This document shows positions 53,165-60,739 of a stretch of 64,000 bases of DNA, piece by piece. Within the stretch, counting starts at the first letter, position 1. Each line of letters begins with the position of its first letter. The stretch comes from Hymenobacter sp. CRA2. Its GTDB lineage: Bacteria; Bacteroidota; Bacteroidia; Cytophagales; Hymenobacteraceae. A program made the translations under genes and the position numbers. The stretch lies in NCBI RefSeq assembly GCF_002007105.1, contig NZ_MVBC01000002.1, forward strand, positions 248,001-312,000. The letters run 5' to 3'. Below the pieces are notes generated by a model that made no database searches, had not been told where the DNA came from, and saw nothing but the letters and a program-made list of their open reading frames with translations.

Positions 53165-53803
53165 ATGAATACTCCCATCAGGCTGGCATTGGTCGAGGAC
53201 GACCCGGAGGTGCGCGCCCTGCTGCACGGCTACCTGTGCCGCCAGCCCGAGCTTAGCTGCGTGTTGCTGGCCGATTCGGTGGAAAGCTTTCTGCAGCAAC
53301 TGCCCGATCTGCTGCAGCCGCCGCAGGTGATTCTGCTCGACATCCACCTGCCGGGTATGAGCGGCCTGGAAGCCCTGCCCCTGCTGAAGCAGCGCCTGCC
53401 CGAGGCCGACGTGGTGATGCAAACCGTATTCGACGACGCTGACCGCATCTACCGCGCGCTGTGCGCCGGGGCCAGCGGCTACGTGCTCAAAAACACGCCC
53501 CTGGAAGAGCTGAAAGCCGCCGTGCTGGAGGTGTACCGCGGCGGCGCGCCCATGAGCCGGGCCGTGGCCCGCAAGGTGCTGGCCCACTTCAAGCCTACCC
53601 CCGCCGTGCAGCCCGATCTGCTGTCGGAGCGGGAACGGGAGGTAGTCGTGGCCATTGTGGATGGCCTGAGCGACAAGCAGGTAGCCGCCCGCTTGGATCT
53701 GTCCGTTGAGACGGTGCGCACCTACGTAAAGCGCATCTACAAGAAGCTACAGGTAGGCAGCCGCACCGAGCTGGTCAGCCGCCACGCCCGCGGTCAGCTC
53801 TGA
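53165..53803 (+). CDS. NarL/LuxR-type response regulator
   Basis: 212 aa. Receiver domain with acidic pocket EDD (11-13), phospho-acceptor Asp59 in VILLDIHLPGMSG and the conserved Lys in YVLKNTP. A LuxR-type HTH follows (LSEREREVVVAIVDGLSDKQVAARL and SVETVRTYVKRIYKKLQV, about 148-205). It binds DNA as a dimer when phosphorylated. Its gene is convergent to the histidine kinase gene next door, with which it most likely pairs. Upstream it shares an operator region with the T9SS cargo gene. Confidence 0.92.
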   Translation: MNTPIRLALVEDDPEVRALLHGYLCRQPELSCVLLADSVESFLQQLPDLLQPPQVILLDIHLPGMSGLEALPLLKQRLPEADVVMQTVFDDADRIYRALCAGASGYVLKNTPLEELKAAVLEVYRGGAPMSRAVARKVLAHFKPTPAVQPDLLSEREREVVVAIVDGLSDKQVAARLDLSVETVRTYVKRIYKKLQVGSRTELVSRHARGQL

Positions 53804-53939
53804 GCCCGCAGCTTTCCTGCGCGCCGCTCATCGGGTTCCTCACGCGTGTACAATTTGGGCTTCCACCTGCCCCGACGGCTTCCACCTGACCGCCGCGGTC
53901 TTCAGCCCGCACTACACTTGAGCGGCTCCCGGGCCCTTG

Positions 53940-55712
53940 CTACTCCACCGGCACCGCCAGCCGCACGCGGAAGCCGCCCTGGCTACTAGGCTCGGCCGTG
54001 ACGCTGCCGCGCAGCGCGGCGGCGCGCTGCTGCATGTTGCGCAGGCCCATGCCGCTGCGCGTAGCAGGCGCTACGGCCTGCCCGTCGTCGTCGATGGTGA
54101 GCAGCAGCTGATCCTGCTGGCGCGACAGTCCCACGCGCAGCTGGGTGGCCTGCCGGGCATGGCGCACGGCGTTGGTCACAGCTTCCTTGAACACTAAGTA
54201 CAGGTGCTGGCGAATTTCGGGCGTCAGCGGCTCGCAATCGGTCAGGCCGCGGGTAACGAGCTCGGTGTTGAGGCCGGCCGGTCCGGCGGTCTGATCGAGG
54301 TGGTCCCGCATACGGTCGAGCAGGGCTCCCACGGTGTCGGCCTGCGCATCGATGCTCCAGACGATGTCGCGCATGGTGCTGGCGGCGGCGCGGCTGTTGG
54401 TCAGCAGCCGGTCCAGCGCCGGGTCGGCCTGGGGATGGCCCTGGCGCAGCAGCTCGGCCTGCAGGTTCACGCGGGTGAGCAGCGTGCCCACTTCGTCGTG
54501 CAAATCGGCGGCGATGCGGTTGCGCACGCGCAGGGCGGCAGCCGTAGTTTCGAGGATGTGGCGGGCGCGCTGGCGCACCATCACCAGCACCAGCATCAGG
54601 GCGGCGCCGGCCAGCACCGCCAGAAAGATGGTGGTGCGGCGCGTCAGCTCGGCCTCGCGCAGCCGGGTGCGGGCTTGCAGGTCGGCAATGCGCTGCTGTT
54701 GCTGGGTAAGCTGCTGCTCTTTCTGCTGGGTGTCGTGCAGGGTTTGCAACTCGCGGGCGTGGCGGGCACTGCCCTCCTCAAACAGGCTATCCTGCAGCAC
54801 GGCATAGCGCCGCTGGTGCTGGAGCGCCTCGCGGTAGCGGCCGAGGTGCTCCAGTGCCGGCACCAGGGTTTCCATCACGCTCATTTCGTCGTGCAGGTGA
54901 TGGGTGGCGCGGCTGAGTTGCAGGGTGGTTTCCAGTACCCGCGCCGCGTCGGCGTAGCGGCCCTGATGAAAGGCCAGCGTGCCTTTCAGTCCATCCAGGA
55001 AAATCTGCGTGCCCGCGTGGCGGGGCAGTGGGTAGGCCGCATAGGCTGAGTCGAGCCGCTGGGCCATCAGCGGGTACTGGCGTTGCCTGGACGCAATGCC
55101 AGCCAGGTTGCCATATTCCACGGCTACGTTGCCGGTGTCGCCGTCAGCCCGGGCCAGGCGCAGCGCCTGCCGGTAGCAGTGAATGGCCAGCGGGTAGTCG
55201 GCGGCCACCTCGGCGCAGCAGGCCAGGTTGGTGTAGATGCCCGACAGTTCATCGTGCCCGGCGGCGGTGCGGCGCGGCACCAGGCGCAGGGCCTCGCGGC
55301 CGTAGGCAATGCCTGGCTGCGGCTGCTTCAGCAGGTAGTACGAGTAGCAAAGCCATTCGCAGGCCACGGCAGCGCGCAGGGAGTCGCCGTCTTCCAGGGC
55401 CATGCGCCGGGTTTGCAGCATCTGCAGGATGGCCAGGCTGGGCTGATTTTCGTGCAGGTAGTGCCCGGCCAGGTTAGCCAGAAGCTCGGCCCGCACCGCC
55501 CGCGCTAGCTTAGGTTGCCGTAGCAAGCCGATGACGACCGGCGCGGTAACGGGCGTCACCGAGCCACGGGCCATGCGCAGCTGCACGGGCAGCGGCCAGC
55601 GCTGCAGTTGCCGCAGGCTATCCAGCGCCGGTGGTCCTGCCTGCACCTTCCCGGCAAACCAAAGCAAGCAAAGGATGCACAGGGCCGGGGTGAGGCGGGC
55701 AAGACGGATCAT
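53940..55712 (-). CDS. TPR sensor histidine kinase (NarX-type)
   Basis: 590 aa. Signal peptide, a periplasmic TPR-like sensor region (about 60-330), a coiled coil rich in Gln (QTLHDTQQKEQQLTQQQQ), one membrane helix near 361-385, a HisKA_3 domain with H405 in RIAADLHDEVGTLL, and a HATPase domain (EAVTNAVRHARQA, IDDDGQAV, GMGLRNMQQRAAALRG). It autophosphorylates and should hand the phosphate to the adjacent NarL-type regulator. A TAACTTGC -7-like box lies 4 bp before the ATG. Confidence 0.93.
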   Translation of the reverse strand: MIRLARLTPALCILCLLWFAGKVQAGPPALDSLRQLQRWPLPVQLRMARGSVTPVTAPVVIGLLRQPKLARAVRAELLANLAGHYLHENQPSLAILQMLQTRRMALEDGDSLRAAVACEWLCYSYYLLKQPQPGIAYGREALRLVPRRTAAGHDELSGIYTNLACCAEVAADYPLAIHCYRQALRLARADGDTGNVAVEYGNLAGIASRQRQYPLMAQRLDSAYAAYPLPRHAGTQIFLDGLKGTLAFHQGRYADAARVLETTLQLSRATHHLHDEMSVMETLVPALEHLGRYREALQHQRRYAVLQDSLFEEGSARHARELQTLHDTQQKEQQLTQQQQRIADLQARTRLREAELTRRTTIFLAVLAGAALMLVLVMVRQRARHILETTAAALRVRNRIAADLHDEVGTLLTRVNLQAELLRQGHPQADPALDRLLTNSRAAASTMRDIVWSIDAQADTVGALLDRMRDHLDQTAGPAGLNTELVTRGLTDCEPLTPEIRQHLYLVFKEAVTNAVRHARQATQLRVGLSRQQDQLLLTIDDDGQAVAPATRSGMGLRNMQQRAAALRGSVTAEPSSQGGFRVRLAVPVE

Positions 55713-55777
55713 ACCGCAAGTTAGGCACCGCCGGGCAGCGGGCGTGAGCAGCTCGGACGAAAAAGCAGACGTTCAGC

Positions 55778-56725
55778 TTACTGGTGCACCACCGTGTAGG
55801 GCACGCGCACCCGGAAGGTGGTATCCTGCCCGTAGTACTTGCCGCTAATGGTGCCCTCCCACACCGCCGGGCCGGGCGGCTGGTTGGCCGGTATCGGAAT
55901 TTGCACCTGACCTTCTCCCCAGCCCCCGGTGACGGGCACCGGCTGGCCGTTAGCTGTCATACGCAGATTCCGCAAACGGCTTTCGGAACGCACCAGAAAC
56001 AGGCGGGCGCGGTAAGTACCGCCGGCCGGCACCCAGTTGCTTTCGGACACGGCAAAAGCGCCAATTCGGGCCATGTCGTGGTGGTGGCTGCCACCCATAA
56101 TCTGGAACTGGCGCATCACGTCTGTTTCGCGCTGCAGCACCTGCGCTTCCAGCTGCGCCAGGCTGAGCAGGGCCGCCGCCACGGGCGTATCATTGAAGTA
56201 AAACTGACTGAAGGACAACTTCTTTACTTGCGCCAAGGCCGGACCATGCAGCCGGATTTCCTCCGCCGGGCTGGCCCCGAGCCGCACCGGCGCCGGCGAC
56301 AACTGCTGCACATACTGACTGTACGCCCGCAGCCGTTGCTGCAGCGTGTCGGCCGATATCCGCGCGGGCTTTTCGGGCAGCATCAGGCCACGGACCTCGC
56401 GCTCGGCCGTGAGGGTGCGCGCTTCTGCGTCGTTATCGGTGGACGCCAGCAGTTGGTGCCGGGTGTCGTCGAAGTAGCGCCGCAACGTTTGGGTGCGGGT
56501 GTGCAGTTGAGTAGCTTGGGTAACTATCGCGCTGTCCTTGGGCTGCCAGCCGTTACGCTCCGCTTCCGCCCGAATTTCCCAGACCGTGTAGCCGTTGGTG
56601 CGGTCGGCCTGCTCGTTATAGTTCCGCAGGCTGTGCTCGGCCAGACTGAGCTGGGCCAGTTGGGCATCGGTCATGCCAGTGCAGCTGGCTAAGATCAGCA
56701 GCACCGCTGCGGTAGCTGACTGCAT
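55778..56725 (-). CDS. GldM-like putative lipoprotein
   Basis: 315 aa from the ATG at 56725 (MQSATAAVLLILASCTGM), which gives a lipobox LASC; an ATG at 56746 is also possible. N-terminal half is long helical (HSLRNYNEQADRTNGYT; TQATQLHTRTQTLRRYFD). The later part resembles the first periplasmic domains of the gliding-motility protein GldM: PVAAALLSLAQLEAQVLQRE, then FAVSESNWVPAGGTYRARLF and a beta-rich end. True GldM is about 510-530 aa with a membrane helix that carries proton flow; those parts are missing here. So this is a truncated paralogue or a component of unknown job. Similarity is from memory and should be tested by a profile search. Confidence 0.6.
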   Translation of the reverse strand: MQSATAAVLLILASCTGMTDAQLAQLSLAEHSLRNYNEQADRTNGYTVWEIRAEAERNGWQPKDSAIVTQATQLHTRTQTLRRYFDDTRHQLLASTDNDAEARTLTAEREVRGLMLPEKPARISADTLQQRLRAYSQYVQQLSPAPVRLGASPAEEIRLHGPALAQVKKLSFSQFYFNDTPVAAALLSLAQLEAQVLQRETDVMRQFQIMGGSHHHDMARIGAFAVSESNWVPAGGTYRARLFLVRSESRLRNLRMTANGQPVPVTGGWGEGQVQIPIPANQPPGPAVWEGTISGKYYGQDTTFRVRVPYTVVHQ

Positions 56726-56789
56726 GGAAGCAGTAGAAAAAGTCACTATACAAACGGGTTTATACTTGCTTGATAACGCGCAGCGCGGC

Positions 56790-57641
56790 TTACAGCTTGC
56801 ACTCCATTTCGTGCAGCTCCAGGGCCGTTTGCTCCCAGCCGCAGCTACGCAACAGCTCCTGCCCGGCCCCGGGCGGCAGCAGGCAGGGCATCAGCAGGGA
56901 CGTACCGGGGTACCGAGCTTCCAGGGCCCGCACCATGCGGTGGCCCCAGCCCTGGCGGCGCACTGCCGTCGGCACCACCAGGCTCAGCAGCACGGTTTTG
57001 TCCGCTTCCGGCCGCACCAGGGCAAAGGCATTGCCCTCGAGCTGCCAGGCCTGCACGAGGGGGGCCGTAGTGGCCACTAAAGTTTCGCCGGCTATCATCC
57101 AGGGCAACTGCTCGTCCCCGTGCTGCACCACGCGGCGGGCCAGCGTCAGCGGATCGATTTCCGTCAGGGCATCATCGGATTCGGTTGGAGTAGCACCAGC
57201 AGGGCGCTGAAAGCCGCTGAGCGTGCGCGTGATGCGAAAACCCAGCCGCTCGTAGAGGCGAATGGCGGGCTCGTTGTTGGTAAACACTTCCAACATCAGC
57301 AGTTGGTCGCCGCGGCGCTTGGCCTCGTCAATGGCCGTTTGCAGCATGGGCTTGCCCAAGCCTTGGCCACGGGCTTCTATCACCAGGCCCATGGCGGCCA
57401 CGCGGCTGGTCCAGCCCCGACGCGAAATGTATACCACGCCCACCAGCTCATCGCCGCAGGACCAGATGCGGCTGGCCACTGGGTCGAGGTGCTCCCCGCG
57501 AAAGCGCCGCTGAAAGGATTGCTCGTCGAAGCGCAACGGCACGATGTATTGCTCGAAAGAGCGGTTCATGGCCTCGGTCTGCTCGGCGGAGGAGCATTCC
57601 AAGACGGTTCGGGACGTGAGGGTGGCGGAAGAAAACGTCAT
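56790..57641 (-). CDS. Double GNAT-domain acetyltransferase
   Basis: 283 aa from the ATG at 57641. Two GNAT-like halves: the first has VAAMGLVIEARGQGLGKPML (acetyl-CoA pyrophosphate loop, R/QxxGxG/A) and FTNNEPAIRLYERLGF, the second has LLSLVVPTAVRRQGWGHRM and ELLRSCGWEQTALELHEMEC. Cytoplasmic N-acetyltransferase by family; acceptor unknown. It precedes the GldM-like gene by 64 bp on the same strand. Confidence 0.87.
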   Translation of the reverse strand: MTFSSATLTSRTVLECSSAEQTEAMNRSFEQYIVPLRFDEQSFQRRFRGEHLDPVASRIWSCGDELVGVVYISRRGWTSRVAAMGLVIEARGQGLGKPMLQTAIDEAKRRGDQLLMLEVFTNNEPAIRLYERLGFRITRTLSGFQRPAGATPTESDDALTEIDPLTLARRVVQHGDEQLPWMIAGETLVATTAPLVQAWQLEGNAFALVRPEADKTVLLSLVVPTAVRRQGWGHRMVRALEARYPGTSLLMPCLLPPGAGQELLRSCGWEQTALELHEMECKL

Positions 57642-58121
57642 GCCAGCAAGTTGCGCAAACCACGCCACCGACGCTAACTCTCTCCTCTTCTTACCACGAA
57701 ATAACGCTCCTCCACACCCCGCGGAAAAGCCCATAACCAAAAGTCAGCGGAGCTAAAATTCATATATTCCGAACCGGAGATAGTCGCAGCCAAAAAGCCG
57801 TGCCAATCCAAACACGCTCTGCTCTAAAACGGGTTTATATCAGGACTTGAATTGTCGACTCCGGAGGCAAGCGGCAGAATTCAATACGTTAAAATGCACG
57901 ATGTAAAAGATTCTAATCGAGAGCAAATAATATCTCGTTAAAATTTAAAGCATTATCTAATTCACTATATCACCTAACTTTAATAATGCCGGCGACGCAG
58001 CAATGAATCAAAAAATAATATTTAATCTTGGCTATAAAAATTGGCATCAAGCAAGGAATTCAAATTACCTTTGAAGGAACTATCGAAACAGATTTTAAGA
58101 AGCAAAACAAATCTCAAAGAA
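57642..58121. other. AT-rich island, left part, without a sure gene
   Basis: About 480 bp, sharply richer in A+T than the 65% GC background. It holds a transposon-end-like sequence at 57804-57820 and a TAATCTTG promoter-like box at 58023-58030. The N-terminal extension of the next gene, from a TTG at 58041, may overlap its end. Confidence 0.5.
57804..57820 (-). repeat. Transposon-end-like sequence at left edge of AT island
   Basis: On the minus strand this reads AGAGCGTGTTTGGATTG, very similar to both ends of the element at 58568-58724. The GAGCGTGTTT core resembles termini of IS5-group insertion sequences and their MITEs. The body of an element would lie to the left, but no transposase gene is present. 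Confidence 0.45.
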
Positions 58122-58556
58122 ATGATCACATCATTTGGCCACACGCAATCAATCACAAAAAAATGGATTTCCTTTTGTTTCACTGCTGTTTTTTGCTTGT
58201 TCGTTGCTTTGCTTCATGCAGATTTCTCTCACATAGAAACTTGGTGCATGCTAGCAGTAGCTCTTTTCTTTATCTATTTTAATTACACTTTCTCCTTAAC
58301 CGTATCTAATGTCTACCTATATCCAGGTCAAATCCGGATAGAAAACGTAATGCATGGCGATATATATTTTGACAGCCACGAATTTATTCAAGTCAAAATA
58401 AATTTTTTCTACAGCTATATAATATTTACAGATTACAAATTTAAGTTTTATTATGTACCTGGATTTATTCAATCAGCATTGTTGGCAAATGTACGTGATG
58501 CAGAGACAAAAGCTAATAAATTTATAAAAACCAAAACTTCACTTGTGAAAGATTAG
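58122..58556 (+). CDS. Small membrane protein in AT-rich island
   Basis: 144 aa from the ATG at 58122 (MITSFGHTQSITKKWISF); the frame extends to a TTG at 58041 that adds 27 basic residues. Two hydrophobic helices (FCFTAVFCLFVALL; CMLAVALFFIYFNYTF) precede a beta-rich soluble part (VYLYPGQIRIENVMHGDIYF; YYVPGFIQSALLANV) that could be a small PH-like domain. Codon use is far from that of the neighbours, a strong sign of transfer. No family recognised. Confidence 0.6.
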   Translation: MITSFGHTQSITKKWISFCFTAVFCLFVALLHADFSHIETWCMLAVALFFIYFNYTFSLTVSNVYLYPGQIRIENVMHGDIYFDSHEFIQVKINFFYSYIIFTDYKFKFYYVPGFIQSALLANVRDAETKANKFIKTKTSLVKD

Positions 58557-58567
58557 CAAACTGTGCA

Positions 58568-58724
58568 AGAGCGTGTTTAAAATTTTAGCATTTGGTCATG
58601 CTGAGCTTGTTGGAGCACCTCTACCGCTTCGTTGAATAGGTTTTAACGAAGCGCGGAGATGCTTCAACAAGCTCAGTATGATGGCCTAGGTATCTTTTCG
58701 CCAAAATCCAAACACACACGCTCT
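58568..58724. mobile_element. MITE-like element, 157 bp
   Basis: The left end AGAGCGTGTTTAAAATTTT and the right end (reverse complement AGAGCGTGTGTGTTTGGATT) form terminal inverted repeats. Inside are long imperfect arms (GGTCATGCTGAGCTTGTTGG vs GCTTCAACAAGCTCAGTATG) and an inner pair CCGCTTCGTT/AACGAAGCGCGG, so the element folds into one long hairpin. No coding frame. Its right end overlaps the ald stop codon (58723-58725). No clear target duplication is seen. Confidence 0.6.
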
Positions 58725-59955
58725 AGTTGCGCACGGCAATCATCAGCCCGAGCTCCTTGTAGCGCAGGTTGAACTTGCGGGCAATCATGGAGTTGGTCAG
58801 CGCGCCCTTGTAGAGGTATACGCCCGAGCGGAAATGCTCGTCGGCAAACAGGGCCTCGTTGATGCCGCCGTGCTGGCTGATTTCCTGCAGGATGGGCGTA
58901 AAGATGTTGCTCAGCGCGTTGGTGGCCGTGCGCGGCACGCGCGAGGCAATGTTCGGCACGCAGTAGTGAATCACGTCGTACTTGCGGAACACCGGCTTGG
59001 CGTGCGAAGTCAGCTCGCTGGTCATAAAGCAGCCGCCCTGGTCGATGCTCACGTCGATAATCACCGAGCCGGGGGCCATGGTGCTGACCACGTCCTCGGC
59101 CACCATAAACGGGATGCGGCCTTCCTCGGCGTTCAGCGCGCCGATGACCACGTCGGCGCGGCGGATCTGCTGGCTGAGCGTAAACGAGTCGAAGGTGCTG
59201 GTGAACAGTTGCGGGGCGCCCAGGTTCTGCTTGAGACGGCGCAGCTTGTAGAGGTGGTTGTCGAACACCTTCACGTCGGCGCCCAGACCGATGGCGGCGC
59301 GGGCGGCGTACTCGGCCACCGTGCCGGCACCCAGAATAACCACCTGCGAGGGTGGCACGCCCGTGATACCGCCCAGGATGATGCCCTTGCCCTCATTGCC
59401 GCGGGCCAGGTACTCGGCCGCCACCAGCATGACGGTGGAGCCCGCAATTTCCGACATGGCCCGCACCACCGGCTTAGCGCCCGAGGGGTCCTTGATCAGC
59501 TCGAAGGCAATGGCGTTGATTTTCTTGCGCTGCAGGGCCATCAGGTATTCCACCGACACGGCCCCCAGCTGCAGAGCCGAAATCAGCGTCTGGCCCGCGT
59601 GCAGGTGCTCCATTTCCTCCAGCGTCGGCGGCGCGATTTTCAGCAGAATGTCGGCCTCGTACACTTCCTTCAGGGTGTACACGATACTGGCCCCGGCCTC
59701 GGAGTAGTCGTGGTCGGAGTGCTTGCTGGGCTCGCCGGCCCCGCTTTCCACCACCACTTCGTGGCCCTCGTTGACGAGGTGCTTCACCGCCTCGGGCGTG
59801 AGGCCCACGCGGTTTTCCTGCAAGCTGGTTTCGCGCGGCAGCCCGATAAACAGCCGCCGCTTGCGCGTTTCGACGGCCAGCATGGATTCCTGGGGGACGT
59901 AGGCCCGGCCGGGGGACGTCAGGGACGAGAAGCCGGGGGGTAGCTGTTCGGGCAT
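58723..59955 (-). CDS. ald: Alanine dehydrogenase
   Basis: 410 aa. It converts L-alanine and NAD+ reversibly to pyruvate, ammonia and NADH. N-terminal domain: FIGLPRETSLQENRVGLTP and EVVVESGAGEPSKHSD. NAD-binding domain: VVILGAGTVAEYAARAAIGLGADV, then DVVIGAL and VIIDVSIDQGGCFMTSE. A 20-residue N-terminal extension before MLAVETRKRRLFIGL is longer than in most Ald; the ATG at 59883 would remove it and is a fair alternative. Its stop lies in the MITE-like end. Confidence 0.93.
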   Translation of the reverse strand: MPEQLPPGFSSLTSPGRAYVPQESMLAVETRKRRLFIGLPRETSLQENRVGLTPEAVKHLVNEGHEVVVESGAGEPSKHSDHDYSEAGASIVYTLKEVYEADILLKIAPPTLEEMEHLHAGQTLISALQLGAVSVEYLMALQRKKINAIAFELIKDPSGAKPVVRAMSEIAGSTVMLVAAEYLARGNEGKGIILGGITGVPPSQVVILGAGTVAEYAARAAIGLGADVKVFDNHLYKLRRLKQNLGAPQLFTSTFDSFTLSQQIRRADVVIGALNAEEGRIPFMVAEDVVSTMAPGSVIIDVSIDQGGCFMTSELTSHAKPVFRKYDVIHYCVPNIASRVPRTATNALSNIFTPILQEISQHGGINEALFADEHFRSGVYLYKGALTNSMIARKFNLRYKELGLMIAVRN

Positions 59956-60012
59956 GTTGGCTAGGGGGCGAAGCTAAGTTGGGTGGTGGCAGAGGGCGGC
60001 ACCGAGTGGCGG

Positions 60013-60450
60013 TTACTGCGCCTCGCGCTGCACCCGCACCCGGCGCGACTCCGGCCCCGTGACGTCCACGGTGACGAGCAGCCGATCCGGCGGTAGCAGC
60101 GGCCCGACGCGGCTGGGCCACTCTATCAGGCAAAGATAACCGGAATCGAAGTACTCTTGCGCCCCAATGCGTTCGGCTTCGTCCACGGAATCGATGCGGT
60201 AGAAGTCGAAGTGGTAGATGGGCCGGTTGCGGGCGTCGCGGTACTCATTCACCAAAGAGAAGGTGGGGCTGCTCACGTCGTCCCGCACGCCCAGGGCCGC
60301 GCACAGCGCCCGGATGAGGGTGGTTTTGCCGGCGCCCATCTCCCCTTCCAGCAGCACGATGGGGCAATTTTCGGCGTCGAGAGTGGCTTTGAGCTGCTGG
60401 GCGGCGTCGGGCAGGGCTGCTAGGGAGGCAATATCGATTTCGGCAAGCAT
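60013..60450 (-). CDS. tsaE: tRNA threonylcarbamoyladenosine biosynthesis ATPase TsaE
   Basis: 145 aa from the ATG at 60450 (MLAEIDIASLAALPDAAQQL). It has the P-loop (LLEGEMGAGKTTLIRAL), SPTFSLVNEY and IYHFDFYRIDSVDEAERIG, then CLIEWPSRV, the whole pattern of TsaE. With TsaB and TsaD it makes t6A37 in tRNAs; it is generally essential. A perfect -7 box (TACCTTTG, 60455-60462) directly before the ATG rules out the longer frame from 60474 and implies a nearly leaderless mRNA. Confidence 0.95.
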   Translation of the reverse strand: MLAEIDIASLAALPDAAQQLKATLDAENCPIVLLEGEMGAGKTTLIRALCAALGVRDDVSSPTFSLVNEYRDARNRPIYHFDFYRIDSVDEAERIGAQEYFDSGYLCLIEWPSRVGPLLPPDRLLVTVDVTGPESRRVRVQREAQ

Positions 60451-60454
60451 AGGG

Positions 60455-60462
60455 CAAAGGTA
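60455..60462 (-). promoter_or_regulatory. -7 box abutting the tsaE start
   Basis: TACCTTTG, perfect TAnnTTTG, only 4 bp before the start ATG. Confidence 0.6.
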
Positions 60463-60518
60463 AATGAGACGCACCCAGACTGGCGCCAGTTTAGCCGCAG
60501 GCGTAACCAGTGCCTGGA

Positions 60519-60591
60519 ATCAGACAGGCTTTCAGCCTGTGTCTTCACCCGGTCGGCCTAAGCGCCCCACGCAGGTTGAAAACCTGCTTCA
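60519..60591. repeat. Two short palindromes in the tsaE-aminotransferase gap
   Basis: ACAGGCTTTCAGCCTGT and GCAGGTTGAAAACCTGC are two perfect hairpins with 3-nt loops in the 289-bp divergent gap. They look alike in design (AGGCT/AGGTT arms) and may belong to one dispersed family. They lie between two short-leader promoters. Confidence 0.6.
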
Positions 60592-60710
60592 GTATAGGCA
60601 TTGGTTACGCTCGCTCTGCTCGCTAAACCGGCGCCAGCGCATATTTTTCCCGCACAAAATCTGCAAGTCCGTCTAACTTGCGGCGCCGCGGCCCGGCCGG
60701 GGCTGCCGCT

Positions 60711-60739
60711 TTTGCCTGCGCACTCAGCACCTACCTTCC
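60711..60739 (+). promoter_or_regulatory. Promoter abutting the aminotransferase start
   Basis: TTTG at 60711-60714 and TACCTTCC at 60732-60739 are 17 bp apart; the ATG starts at the next base (60740). If used, the mRNA is leaderless or begins within the first codons. Confidence 0.5.

Noticed and set aside
53839-53890. Third operator copy in the regulator-kinase gap
   Set aside because: TGTACAATTTGGGCT is only partly like the 20-bp operator, lies between convergent gene ends and has no promoter near it.
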